Positions 1-5,597 of a stretch of DNA of 6,074 bases are shown here, one piece after another. The translations under genes and the position numbers were made by a program. Position 1 is the first letter of the stretch. Each line of letters starts with the position of its first letter. The DNA is from Thioalkalivibrio sp. (lineage in GTDB: Bacteria; Pseudomonadota; Gammaproteobacteria; Ectothiorhodospirales; Ectothiorhodospiraceae). The DNA lies in NCBI GenBank assembly GCA_003550945.1, contig PULL01000078.1, forward strand, positions 1 to 6,074, given 5' to 3'. The notes beneath the pieces are model-generated. The model did not search any database and was not told where the DNA came from. It saw nothing but the letters and a program-made list of their open reading frames with translations.

Positions 1-563
1 ACCGCGCGATGCACGCGGTCATCGACCGCAACCCGCACCACGGGATCCACTTCCGTGTGCTGACCAAGATTCTGCGTCTGTCCGGCGGCGACCATCTGCA
101 CACCGGCACCGTGGTCGGCAAGCTTGAGGGCGACCGTGCCTCGACGCTGGGCTGGATCGACCTGCTGCGTGAATCCTTCGTACCGGAAGACCGCTCGCGC
201 GGCCTGTTCTTCGACCAGGACTGGGGCTCGATGCCCGGCGCCTTCGCGGTCGCCTCGGGCGGTATCCACGTCTGGCACATGCCGGCGCTGGTGGCGATCT
301 TCGGCGACGACTCCGTGCTGCAGTTCGGCGGCGGCACCCTGGGTCACCCCTGGGGCAACGCGGCCGGTGCAGCCGCAAACCGTGTCGCGCTGGAGGCCTG
401 CGTGCAGGCGCGCAACGAAGGGCGTCAGATCGAGCGCGAAGGCAAGGAAATCCTCACGGCCGCGGCTCAGCACAGCCCCGAACTGAAGATCGCGATGGAC
501 ACGTGGAAGGAGATCAAGTTCGAGTTCGACACCGTCGACAAGCTGGACGTCACGAACAAGTAA
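1..563 (+). CDS. cbbL: Ribulose-1,5-bisphosphate carboxylase/oxygenase large subunit, form IA, C-terminal part (5' end outside window)
   Basis: This is the catalytic large subunit of Rubisco, which carboxylates ribulose bisphosphate in the Calvin cycle; in this operon it works inside the carboxysome lumen as L8S8. The open frame runs in from the left edge (first full codon at 3), so the ATG at 9 is an internal Met and not the start. In spinach numbering the visible residues begin at R295 and include H298 (in MHAVIDR), H327, loop 6 with catalytic K334 (TVVGKLEG), S379-G380-G381 (ASGGIHVWHMPAL) and the phosphate-binding GGG of LQFGGGTLGHPWGNA. About 186 codons, roughly the last 40% of the usual 470-475 residues, are present and look intact. 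The catalytic K201/D203/E204 region lies outside the window. It ends in TAA, followed by an 88-nt hairpin-bearing gap before cbbS. Family identity is certain; the form IA/carboxysomal assignment rests on the cso neighbours and sequence resemblance. Confidence 0.98.
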   Translation, partial: RAMHAVIDRNPHHGIHFRVLTKILRLSGGDHLHTGTVVGKLEGDRASTLGWIDLLRESFVPEDRSRGLFFDQDWGSMPGAFAVASGGIHVWHMPALVAIFGDDSVLQFGGGTLGHPWGNAAGAAANRVALEACVQARNEGRQIEREGKEILTAAAQHSPELKIAMDTWKEIKFEFDTVDKLDVTNK

Positions 564-574
564 TGATCCCCAGC

Positions 575-619
575 GTCGGGAGCCGCCGGCCGCCACACAG
601 GCCCGCCGGTGGACCCGAC
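575..619 (+). promoter_or_regulatory. Long GC-rich mRNA hairpin between cbbL and cbbS
   Basis: Seen directly: 575-580 (GTCGGG) is complementary to 614-619 (CCCGAC). Inside it 583-590 (CCGCCGGC) pairs with 605-612 (GCCGGTGG, one G-U pair). This gives 14 pairs interrupted by small bulges (581-582 and 613) around a 14-nt loop. No T-run follows, so it is not a standard intrinsic terminator, and the cbbS ribosome site at 638-645 stays outside it. A role in 3'-end stabilisation, processing or partial attenuation of cbbL mRNA is inference. Confidence 0.5.
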
Positions 620-651
620 CGGGCTAAACCGCTTACGAGAGGAAGACCGAT

Positions 652-975
652 ATGGCCGTTCAAGTCTACAAGTCGTCGATCAAGTACGAGACCTTCTCCT
701 ACCTGCCCCCGATGACCGCCGAGCAGATCCGCGCACAGATCGCCTACTGCATCAGCCAGGGCTGGAACCCGGCGGTGGAGCACACCGAGAAGGGCAGTTC
801 GATGAGCAACTACTGGTACATGTGGAAGCTGCCGCTGTTTGGCGAGCAGTCCATCGACGTGGTGCTGGCGGAGCTGGATGCCTGCCACCGCGAGTTCCCG
901 AGCCACCTGGTGCGCTTCATCGCGTATGACAACTACGCGCAGAGTCAGGGGATGGCGTTCGTGGTGTACCGCTGA
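652..975 (+). CDS. cbbS: Ribulose-1,5-bisphosphate carboxylase small subunit, form IA
   Basis: This is the small subunit that caps the L8 core of Rubisco at both ends; in alpha-carboxysomes it also helps form the groove that binds the N-repeats of CsoS2. The 107-residue product is close to the usual ~110 for carboxysomal CbbS. Diagnostic stretches are KYETFSYLPPM near the N-terminus (residues ~11-21), the conserved YWYMWKLPLFGE (~52-63), and RFIAYDNYAQ with FVVYR at the C-terminus. The ATG at 652 is preceded by a good Shine-Dalgarno (AGAGGAAG, 638-645) at normal spacing, and the N-terminus MAVQVYKSS lines up with family members. A small hairpin overlaps its TGA stop. It is separated from cbbL by 88 nt and from csoS2 by 128 nt, spacing that permits independent, strong translation of an abundant protein. 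Confidence 0.98.
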   Translation: MAVQVYKSSIKYETFSYLPPMTAEQIRAQIAYCISQGWNPAVEHTEKGSSMSNYWYMWKLPLFGEQSIDVVLAELDACHREFPSHLVRFIAYDNYAQSQGMAFVVYR

Positions 976-990
976 TCCTGCGCGGGATCG
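973..990 (+). promoter_or_regulatory. Small hairpin overlapping the cbbS stop codon
   Basis: GATCC (974-978) pairs with GGATC (985-989) around a 6-nt loop, and a T-G pair at 973/990 can be added. The stem covers the cbbS TGA (973-975). It has no downstream T-run, so it is not a canonical terminator. It could be a 3' mRNA protection or processing element; with only 5-6 pairs it may also be chance in GC-rich DNA. Confidence 0.25.
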
Positions 991-1040
991 AATCGGCAGC
1001 GCCATTCTGGCCGCCCGCCGATCACCCGTCCGCCAGCTGT

Positions 1041-1080
1041 CTGTCGCGGCCGTGGCCTGACCGCCCGGCCCGCCCGACAG
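1041..1080 (+). promoter_or_regulatory. Possible hairpin in the csoS2 5' untranslated gap
   Basis: CTGTCG (1041-1046) is the exact complement of CGACAG (1075-1080), and GGCC (1048-1051 or 1054-1057) can pair with GGCC at 1067-1070 inside it. It lies 13 nt before the GAGG ribosome site of csoS2, so it could influence csoS2 translation or shield the upstream cbbLS message. The evidence is complementarity alone. Confidence 0.25.
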
Positions 1081-1093
1081 ACCCCAACCGTTC

Positions 1094-1097
1094 GAGG
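1094..1097 (+). promoter_or_regulatory. Ribosome binding site deciding the csoS2 start
   Basis: GAGG at 1094-1097 is 6 nt before the ATG at 1104 but only 3 nt before an adjacent in-frame GTG at 1101. The tandem GTG-ATG is therefore read as starting at the ATG, giving an N-terminus Met-Pro like other CsoS2 proteins. Confidence 0.6.
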
Positions 1098-1103
1098 TAC
1101 GTG

Positions 1104-3788
1104 ATGCCACAAGCCGAAAACAGCAAGGCCAGCGCCACCCTCTCCGGGCGCGAGTTGGCCCTGAAGCGCCGCAAGGCGATGGCTTTGCATGGCAAGTCCG
1201 CATTCGTGAAGAGAGCGGCGGCCACGCAAGGGGCATCGCCGCGTCGAGCGCCTGCCGCCGCGGTCACGACGACCGCATCGAATTCAGCCGCTGAACCGGC
1301 CAGGACGGTCGCACCCGGCGTCCAGGCCGGTGCGTCCAATGGCCGGCTCGCCGCCCAGGCGCGCCGGGAGGCGATGAGCCGTCGGGGCAAGGCAGCGGCG
1401 GCCCGCCCTGCGTCGAGCCGCCCGAGCGGCCGCGTGCGTCCGGGCGCGCCGGCAGCGGCTGCCACCGGAACGCGCGAAGCGGGCGACTGTGGTTGCAAGG
1501 GTGAGCCCTGCGATTGCCAGGAGCCGACTACGCGTCCGGCTGCCGCGCAGCGGGAAGCCGTTGCCGCGAGCCCTCGGCCAACATCAACCCCGCCACGCGT
1601 ACCCGCGGCGAACCTGCCGAAGGGCCGTGCCCTCGCCCGCGCGCGCCGCGAGGCGCTGGCCCAGAATGGCAAGGCCGGGCTGGTCCGCGCCACGCACCTC
1701 GCACGGGCCGCAGCAGTGATGCTCGATCAGGACTGGCAGGCCGCCATCGCCGGCGAACGCACCAGCGGCCGTCAGGTCGCGATGCAGCGGCGCAAGGTTC
1801 AGTCGTTGGCCGGCAAGGCCGGCAGTGCCGCAAGCGGGAAGAAATCCCGTCCCAGTGGCCGCAAGCGTGCACGTCTTGAGATCCCGGCACCGCCCAAGGT
1901 CGAGGAAGGACACACTCTGGCCGGGGGACCCGTAACCGGGACGATGGTCGAGGCCACGCGCAAGTTGACCGGCGTGGAAGCGGGCGCCTGCCGTTCGATC
2001 ACCGGCACCGAATACATCGGCGCCGAACTCTACGAGCAGCAGTGCCCGGCGCGCCCTGCTCCGAGCCCGACGAAGGTCGGACTCACCACGACCACCCGTG
2101 AGCACAAGGTCACGGGCACCGAGGTTGGCCGTTCCCGCCGAGTGACCGGCGACGAAGTCGGCGCCTGCCGCGGGATCACCGGAACCGAATATCTCGCAAC
2201 GGAACGCTACGAAGAGTTCTGCGACACGCGCCCGGAGCCCTCGCCCCCGAAAGTGGGCGCGGCGGCCACGGCCAAGGGCCAGCCCGTGACCGGAACCCTG
2301 GTCGGGCGCTCGCCGCGTGTGACCGGCGACGAACCCGGATCGGACCGTGCGATCACCGGCACGGGCTACGCCCCGCCCGCCGCCGACACGGCGCCCGACA
2401 AGGTGGCCCTCACCCACACAGCGGGCGGCAGGTCCGTCACCGGAACCAGCGTCGGCCACAGCTCCCGCGTCACCGGAGACGAGCCCGGTGCCTGCCGTGG
2501 CATCACCGGCACCGAGTACCTCTCTGCCGAGCAGTTCCAGGAGGTCTGCAGCACGACGCCACTCGCGACGCCCCACAAGGTCAGCGTGATGGTCTCGCGC
2601 GGTCAGCAGCCCGTGTCCGGCACCGAGGTCGGCCGTTCAGCCAGCGTCACCGGCGATGAGCCCGGCTCGTGCCGGGAGATCACCGGCAGCCAGTACTACA
2701 CGGCGTCCGATTTCGGGAGTCTCTGCAGCGTCAACGGTCCGCGCAAAGTGGGCGACATGAAAACGGTGGCGGGCGGCCGGGTAACCGGCACGGAGGTAGC
2801 CCGCAACCCAAAAATGTCCGGTGATGACAAAGGGGGGTGCCAACCCATCACCGGAACCGATTACGTGAGCGCGGAACAGCTTCAGCTTGTCTGCGCCACC
2901 AGCACCCCCGTTTCTCCAGTGGAGAAGGTCGCGGTCGACCAGACCTGGCGCGGCCAACCCATCACCGGCAGCCCGATCGGCCGTGGGTCAAGGGTCACCG
3001 GCGATGAACCGGGCGGTTGTGCGCCGATCAGCGGAACGCCTTACATCGGCCGCAACCAGTACGGCGCTTTCTGCCCGGCACCATCGCTGTCGGCACAGGA
3101 GGCTCTCCTTCCGTCCGACGCCCTGATCCCCGCGCAGGCCGTCACCGGCGATCGCCCGGGCGGCGGAGGCTCGGTTATGACGGGTGACGAGCGCGGCGCC
3201 TGCGAGGTCGTCAGCGGTACCCCGTACGTGGGAGTGGACAATGCGGCTCCCCACTGTGCGGCGAGCGGGCGCTTCGTTCAGCGCGCGAGAAGCTGGCACG
3301 AACCCGTGCAGCCGCCGGCACCTGCGGACTTCAGCATCCTCTCCCCGGCACGCGTGGCCCATCACCGTCGATTCGACGAGGTCACCGGCACTGGCTACAA
3401 CAGCGAACGCATCACCGGCCCGGTGAACAAGGCGAACGGTCTGATCACCGGCACGCCGGAGTTCCGGCATCGTGATGCCGGCATGCTGCAGCAGCACGAG
3501 GAGGAGGTGATCGCAGCCGCCCGCCGGTTGACCGGTGAAGGCAGCCAGGCCGGCGTGCGGATTACCGGCGATGCCTGGGACGCGTCCAGCCGTGTCACCG
3601 GCACCGAGGGCACATCCAGCCTCGCCCGCAACATGTCCCAGCGGGGCCAGCCGCGCGGCGAAGTGGCTAACGCACGTCGTTTCCGCGAGGTCGAACACCC
3701 GGAGGTACCGGAGAGCCGCATCACGGGCTCTTCGGGCAACACCGGCAAGGGTGCGGTGGTGACGCTCTCCGGCGGCGCCCGCGGTTGA
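1104..3788 (+). CDS. csoS2: Carboxysome assembly scaffold protein CsoS2
   Basis: CsoS2 is the large, intrinsically disordered scaffold that gathers Rubisco and links it to the shell during alpha-carboxysome assembly. The 894-residue product (ATG 1104; an in-frame GTG at 1101 is the alternative) is close to the ~870 of H. neapolitanus. It has three parts. The basic N-terminal part (residues ~1-270) has four N-repeats of the form xGRxxAxxRRxAxxxxGK that bind Rubisco. The middle has six M-repeats built on V-T-G-T ... V-T-G-D-E-P-G-x-C ... I-T-G-T-E-Y ... C. The C-terminal part has two more Cys-pair repeats, further ITG motifs (ITGTPEFRH, RITGDAWD) and the conserved terminal peptide ending LSGGARG. 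No membrane or signal sequence is visible. An unusual CGCKGEPCDC cluster lies between N-repeats 2 and 3. The sixth M-repeat carries a probable -1 frameshift signal expected to yield a shorter CsoS2A form. The stop lies 10 nt before the csoSCA start. Confidence 0.97.
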   Translation: MPQAENSKASATLSGRELALKRRKAMALHGKSAFVKRAAATQGASPRRAPAAAVTTTASNSAAEPARTVAPGVQAGASNGRLAAQARREAMSRRGKAAAARPASSRPSGRVRPGAPAAAATGTREAGDCGCKGEPCDCQEPTTRPAAAQREAVAASPRPTSTPPRVPAANLPKGRALARARREALAQNGKAGLVRATHLARAAAVMLDQDWQAAIAGERTSGRQVAMQRRKVQSLAGKAGSAASGKKSRPSGRKRARLEIPAPPKVEEGHTLAGGPVTGTMVEATRKLTGVEAGACRSITGTEYIGAELYEQQCPARPAPSPTKVGLTTTTREHKVTGTEVGRSRRVTGDEVGACRGITGTEYLATERYEEFCDTRPEPSPPKVGAAATAKGQPVTGTLVGRSPRVTGDEPGSDRAITGTGYAPPAADTAPDKVALTHTAGGRSVTGTSVGHSSRVTGDEPGACRGITGTEYLSAEQFQEVCSTTPLATPHKVSVMVSRGQQPVSGTEVGRSASVTGDEPGSCREITGSQYYTASDFGSLCSVNGPRKVGDMKTVAGGRVTGTEVARNPKMSGDDKGGCQPITGTDYVSAEQLQLVCATSTPVSPVEKVAVDQTWRGQPITGSPIGRGSRVTGDEPGGCAPISGTPYIGRNQYGAFCPAPSLSAQEALLPSDALIPAQAVTGDRPGGGGSVMTGDERGACEVVSGTPYVGVDNAAPHCAASGRFVQRARSWHEPVQPPAPADFSILSPARVAHHRRFDEVTGTGYNSERITGPVNKANGLITGTPEFRHRDAGMLQQHEEEVIAAARRLTGEGSQAGVRITGDAWDASSRVTGTEGTSSLARNMSQRGQPRGEVANARRFREVEHPEVPESRITGSSGNTGKGAVVTLSGGARG
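1143..1817 (+). repeat. Four N-repeats of CsoS2 (Rubisco-binding peptides)
   Basis: Four 18-residue copies are visible: 1143-1196 (SGRELALKRRKAMALHGK), 1338-1391 (NGRLAAQARREAMSRRGK), 1620-1673 (KGRALARARREALAQNGK) and 1764-1817 (SGRQVAMQRRKVQSLAGK). They share GR, a hydrophobic/Ala face, an RR or RRK core and a terminal GK, consistent with short amphipathic basic helices. Known for the family: these peptides bind Rubisco multivalently at the large/small subunit interface. Linkers are rich in Ala, Pro, Ser and Arg. Unlike the H. neapolitanus copies as I remember them, none of these repeats contains Cys. Confidence 0.9.
1488..1517 (+). other. Cys-rich cluster CGCKGEPCDC in the CsoS2 N-terminal region
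   Basis: Residues C129, C131, C136 and C138 form C-x-C-x4-C-x-C between N-repeats 2 and 3, in a disordered Ala/Pro/Arg-rich part that otherwise lacks Cys. The pattern resembles short metal-binding or redox-active clusters, but no specific family is recognised and function is unknown. It could equally be a disulfide cluster tied to oxidation of the carboxysome interior. Confidence 0.6.
1932..2894 (+). repeat. Six M-repeats of CsoS2 (shell-interacting middle region)
   Basis: Copies run M1 1932-2045, M2 2109-2222, M3 from 2286, M4 2436-2549, M5 2613-2726 and M6 2781-2894. M1, M2, M4, M5 and M6 each measure exactly 114 nt from V-T/S-G-T to the second Cys, with a fixed C-x17-C pair. M3 has Asp in place of the first Cys and a shortened, Cys-free tail (ITGTGYAPPA). 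Start-to-start spacing is 177, 177, 150, 177 and 168 nt. Known for the family: the middle region contacts shell hexamers and affects carboxysome size, and its VTG/ITG motifs and Cys residues matter for assembly. Confidence 0.9.
2807..2909 (+). promoter_or_regulatory. Probable -1 programmed ribosomal frameshift signal in csoS2
   Basis: Seen: heptamer C-CCA-AAA at 2807-2813, correctly phased (X-XXY-YYZ) with the csoS2 frame, where zero-frame codons are CCA (2808) and AAA (2811). Three bases later a perfect 10-bp stem begins, 2817-2826 (TCCGGTGATG) with 2846-2855 (CATCACCGGA). Its loop segment 2833-2840 (GGGGGTGC) is perfectly complementary to 2902-2909 (GCACCCCC), so a pseudoknot is possible. 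After a -1 slip the ribosome reads AAT-GTC-CGG and stops at TGA 2822-2824, giving a product of about 573 residues that lacks the end of M6 and the whole C-terminal region. Known: H. neapolitanus csoS2 makes CsoS2A (short) and CsoS2B (full) by -1 frameshifting that needs a slippery site and a 3' structure. The equivalent site in this organism is inference. Confidence 0.75.
2961..3257 (+). repeat. Two C-region repeats of CsoS2
   Basis: Two further Cys-pair repeats follow the M region: 2961-3074 (ITGSPIGRGS ... GFC-like end with AFC) and 3141-3257 (VTGDRPGG ... PHC). Both keep C-x17-C, but carry ISGTPY or VSGTPY instead of ITGTEY, which separates them from the M set. The second is one codon longer because of a glycine-rich insert. 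They begin the C-terminal region that anchors CsoS2 to the inner shell face. Confidence 0.75.
3720..3785 (+). other. Conserved CsoS2 C-terminal peptide
   Basis: The last 22 residues start ITGSSGN and end TLSGGARG. The same ITGSSGN ... SGGARG ending is characteristic of CsoS2 proteins and is known to serve as a shell-targeting/encapsulation tail. Its intact presence indicates that the full-length (CsoS2B-type) reading frame is functional. Confidence 0.85.
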
Positions 3789-3798
3789 GGCCTGGCCG

Positions 3799-5313
3799 GT
3801 GAACACGCGCAAACGACTGGCTGCGATGCGGAGGGCGGGGGCACTGCCCGGGCAGGCTGCGCCCCCGCCGCCGAACCCGGCGTGCGTGGTCGTTCCGGAC
3901 CAGCCCTGCGATCACGCGTTGGTCGACAGTGAGCTGAATCGACTCCTGTACGCCTACGAACAGGGCGTGCGCAGCCGTTTCACCGCGATCATCGACACGC
4001 TGAAGACGCTGTCGGACTGCCAGCACACGCTGAACTTCGCAGAGGAGGCCCAGCGGATCGCCCGCGAACAGCTTGGGTACGAACTGCCGGCAGAGATGCT
4101 CGAGGACTCGTGGATCGCGGGCCTGGACCTGCGGGCACTGCACGCCTGGTGCACCTTCCAGGCCGTGAAATCCTCGGTGGAGCGCGCGCAGATCGATCAG
4201 AAACCGCTTTGCGAACGTTCCCTGCTCGACCGCGGTTTCATCCAGTCGTGCGGCTATCACACCGTCGACATCAGCCCCTGCGCCGATGGCCGCCTGCAGG
4301 GCCTCGTGCCCTTCATTTTCCGGCTCGCGCCGAATGACGCGGTGTTCGTGAAGGCCTACGCCGGTGCGATGTTCGATATCGACGACGACATCCGTGACTG
4401 GACCCAGCGCGAACTGTGTCGACTGACGGGTGGCATTCCGGGCGGTGAGGATGCCAATTACCTGAAGATCGCCGTTTATCACTACAGCACGTCCAATCCC
4501 TCGCACGAGGGTTGTGCCGCACACGGCAGCCAGGACCGGGTCGCGGTGGAAAGCGCCCTTGCCCGGCTGAATGAGCTGCGGGTGGCGATCGACAACACCT
4601 TCGGGATCGGCGCAGCGCCCGAAATTCTGCTGATCGGGGTCGATACCGACATCGACGCGATTCGGGTTCACCTGCCCGACGCGAACGGCGACATCAACCC
4701 GCATCGCTACGTCGAGAGCTTCCAGATCTACCACGACACGATCGGCATGAACACGGCCGAGGCGCGCCAGCACATCGAAAAGACGATCACGGAAGCCGAA
4801 CGCGCCGAAGGTTGGGCGCGGGGTGCCGGCGGAACGCCATCCGGCATCCGCCGGCTGATCGTGCACCTGCTCGAGGCCAATCTCTCGCAGATCGAATACG
4901 TGATCCAGCACCACGACGGACGCTACAAGGTCATCGGCCACAACGAGCGGTTCATCTGCGTCGGCGAGGCCATGGGTGAGCTGCAGCTGCGCAACAAATT
5001 CTACTTCGCCCATCTCGACACGGTCGAAGAGGGTGCGAACGACATGGACGTGGGAATCCGGATCTTTACCGGACTCAACCTGCGTCATGGGCTCGGTGTC
5101 CCGGTGCTGGTTCACTTCCATTACTCGTCGCGCGTGCCAGGTGCGAGGGACCGGGCGGTCGCGCGCTGCAAGCGCGTGAAGGCTGCGGTTCAGGCCCGCT
5201 ATCCCACGCTGCACGACAATCACCAGCTGTTCTGCCAGATGGCGGTCAGTGACATCCACGGCAGCGAGCGCTGCACCTACGTGGAAGAAGAAACTGAAAT
5301 CGTTGGGCACTAG
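3799..5313 (+). CDS. csoS3 (csoSCA): Carboxysomal carbonic anhydrase CsoSCA
   Basis: This zinc enzyme converts bicarbonate to CO2 inside the carboxysome to feed Rubisco. The product is 504 residues, against about 514 in H. neapolitanus. The expected zinc ligands of this divergent beta-type (formerly epsilon) class are all present: C161 in DISPCADGR, H228 in VYHYSTSN and C239 in GCAAHGS. The catalytic Asp/Arg pair is D163/R165. Other family blocks are KAYAGAMFDIDDDI, LLIGVDTDIDAIRVHLPD and AHLDTVEEGANDMDVGI. The C-terminal third corresponds to the inactive second half of a fused beta-CA pair. The start is taken as GTG 3799, because the N-terminus then reads MNTRKR like other CsoSCA proteins and TGAGG (3786-3790, overlapping the csoS2 stop) offers a ribosome site; ATG 3826 is the alternative. 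The basic N-terminal ~40 residues are probably the Rubisco-binding tail. The TAG stop is followed by nine in-frame codons reaching the csoS4A start. Confidence 0.97.
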   Translation: MNTRKRLAAMRRAGALPGQAAPPPPNPACVVVPDQPCDHALVDSELNRLLYAYEQGVRSRFTAIIDTLKTLSDCQHTLNFAEEAQRIAREQLGYELPAEMLEDSWIAGLDLRALHAWCTFQAVKSSVERAQIDQKPLCERSLLDRGFIQSCGYHTVDISPCADGRLQGLVPFIFRLAPNDAVFVKAYAGAMFDIDDDIRDWTQRELCRLTGGIPGGEDANYLKIAVYHYSTSNPSHEGCAAHGSQDRVAVESALARLNELRVAIDNTFGIGAAPEILLIGVDTDIDAIRVHLPDANGDINPHRYVESFQIYHDTIGMNTAEARQHIEKTITEAERAEGWARGAGGTPSGIRRLIVHLLEANLSQIEYVIQHHDGRYKVIGHNERFICVGEAMGELQLRNKFYFAHLDTVEEGANDMDVGIRIFTGLNLRHGLGVPVLVHFHYSSRVPGARDRAVARCKRVKAAVQARYPTLHDNHQLFCQMAVSDIHGSERCTYVEEETEIVGH

Positions 5314-5343
5314 ATGAACGAATCCGTCGAGATTGCACGATGA
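5314..5343 (+). other. Nine-codon in-frame ORF bridging csoSCA stop and csoS4A start
   Basis: Directly after the csoSCA TAG comes ATG (5314) and nine codons (MNESVEIAR) ending in TGA at 5341-5343, which overlaps the csoS4A ATG as ATGA. It is in the same frame as csoSCA. It may act as a coupling minicistron, be a readthrough extension, or be a former csoSCA tail cut off by a newly gained TAG. Translation is not shown. Confidence 0.35.
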
Positions 5344-5597
5344 AAATCATGCGGGTTGAAAAGACCCTGGTTTCCACCAACCGCATCGACAGCATGGGCC
5401 ACCGGCCGCTGCTGGTGGTGCAGGAGAAGATCGGCGGCACGCGCAGCGTCGCCATCGATGCCGTCGGCTGCATTCCTGGGGACTGGGTGATCTGTGTCGG
5501 CTCATCCGCGGCCCGCGACGCCGCCGGCAGCAAGGAGTTTCCGTCCGACCTGACCATCGTCGGCATCATCGATCACTGGCAGGGGGACGGCGACTGA
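5340..5597 (+). CDS. csoS4A: Carboxysome shell vertex protein CsoS4A (pentameric BMC-P)
   Basis: This is an EutN/CcmL-family (BMC-P) protein that forms pentamers capping the twelve vertices of the icosahedral shell, so very few copies are needed. The 85-residue product has the usual family length and motifs: MKIMRVEKTLVSTNR at the start, LLVVQEK, VAIDAVGCIPGDWVICV, the turn SSAAR and the C-terminal DLTIVGIIDHW. ATG 5340 is preferred over ATG 5349 because the paralogue next door starts with the same M-x-I-M-R-V. Only a weak GAG (5329-5331) precedes it, and its ATG overlaps the TGA of a nine-codon ORF, both suggesting low, coupled translation. It is 26 nt from csoSCA and overlaps csoS4B by one base. 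Confidence 0.96.
   Translation: MKIMRVEKTLVSTNRIDSMGHRPLLVVQEKIGGTRSVAIDAVGCIPGDWVICVGSSAARDAAGSKEFPSDLTIVGIIDHWQGDGD

Noticed and set aside
9..11. ATG as a possible start of the first gene
   Set aside because: It corresponds to M297 in Rubisco numbering, the open frame continues upstream to the window edge, and no ribosome site precedes it.
2286..2400. Degenerate third M-repeat as a sign of csoS2 decay
   Set aside because: The frame is intact, the VTGT/VTGDEPG/ITGT motifs are kept, and a Cys-free third repeat is remembered from H. neapolitanus CsoS2.
1584..2576. A 330-codon minus-strand frame and several overlapping frames opposite csoS2
   Set aside because: They are mirror frames of the csoS2 repeats: Gly/Arg/Ala-rich, repetitive, with no ribosome sites or recognisable domains.
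2829..2838. AAAGGGGGGT as an alternative slippery site
   Set aside because: The A-AAG-GGG phase does not match the csoS2 frame, and GGG-GGG slipping to -1 would mispair at AGG. The phased CCCAAAA upstream is the better candidate, and the G-run is better explained as the loop arm of the pseudoknot.
1929..3260. CRISPR-like or mobile-element repeat array
   Set aside because: The repeats stay in one open frame, diverge mainly at synonymous and linker positions, and encode the known CsoS2 M and C repeats.
3721..5310. A 529-codon open frame on the minus strand opposite csoSCA
   Set aside because: Long antisense frames are common in GC-rich genes. The + strand carries an unmistakable CsoSCA with all zinc ligands, and the antisense product resembles no known family.
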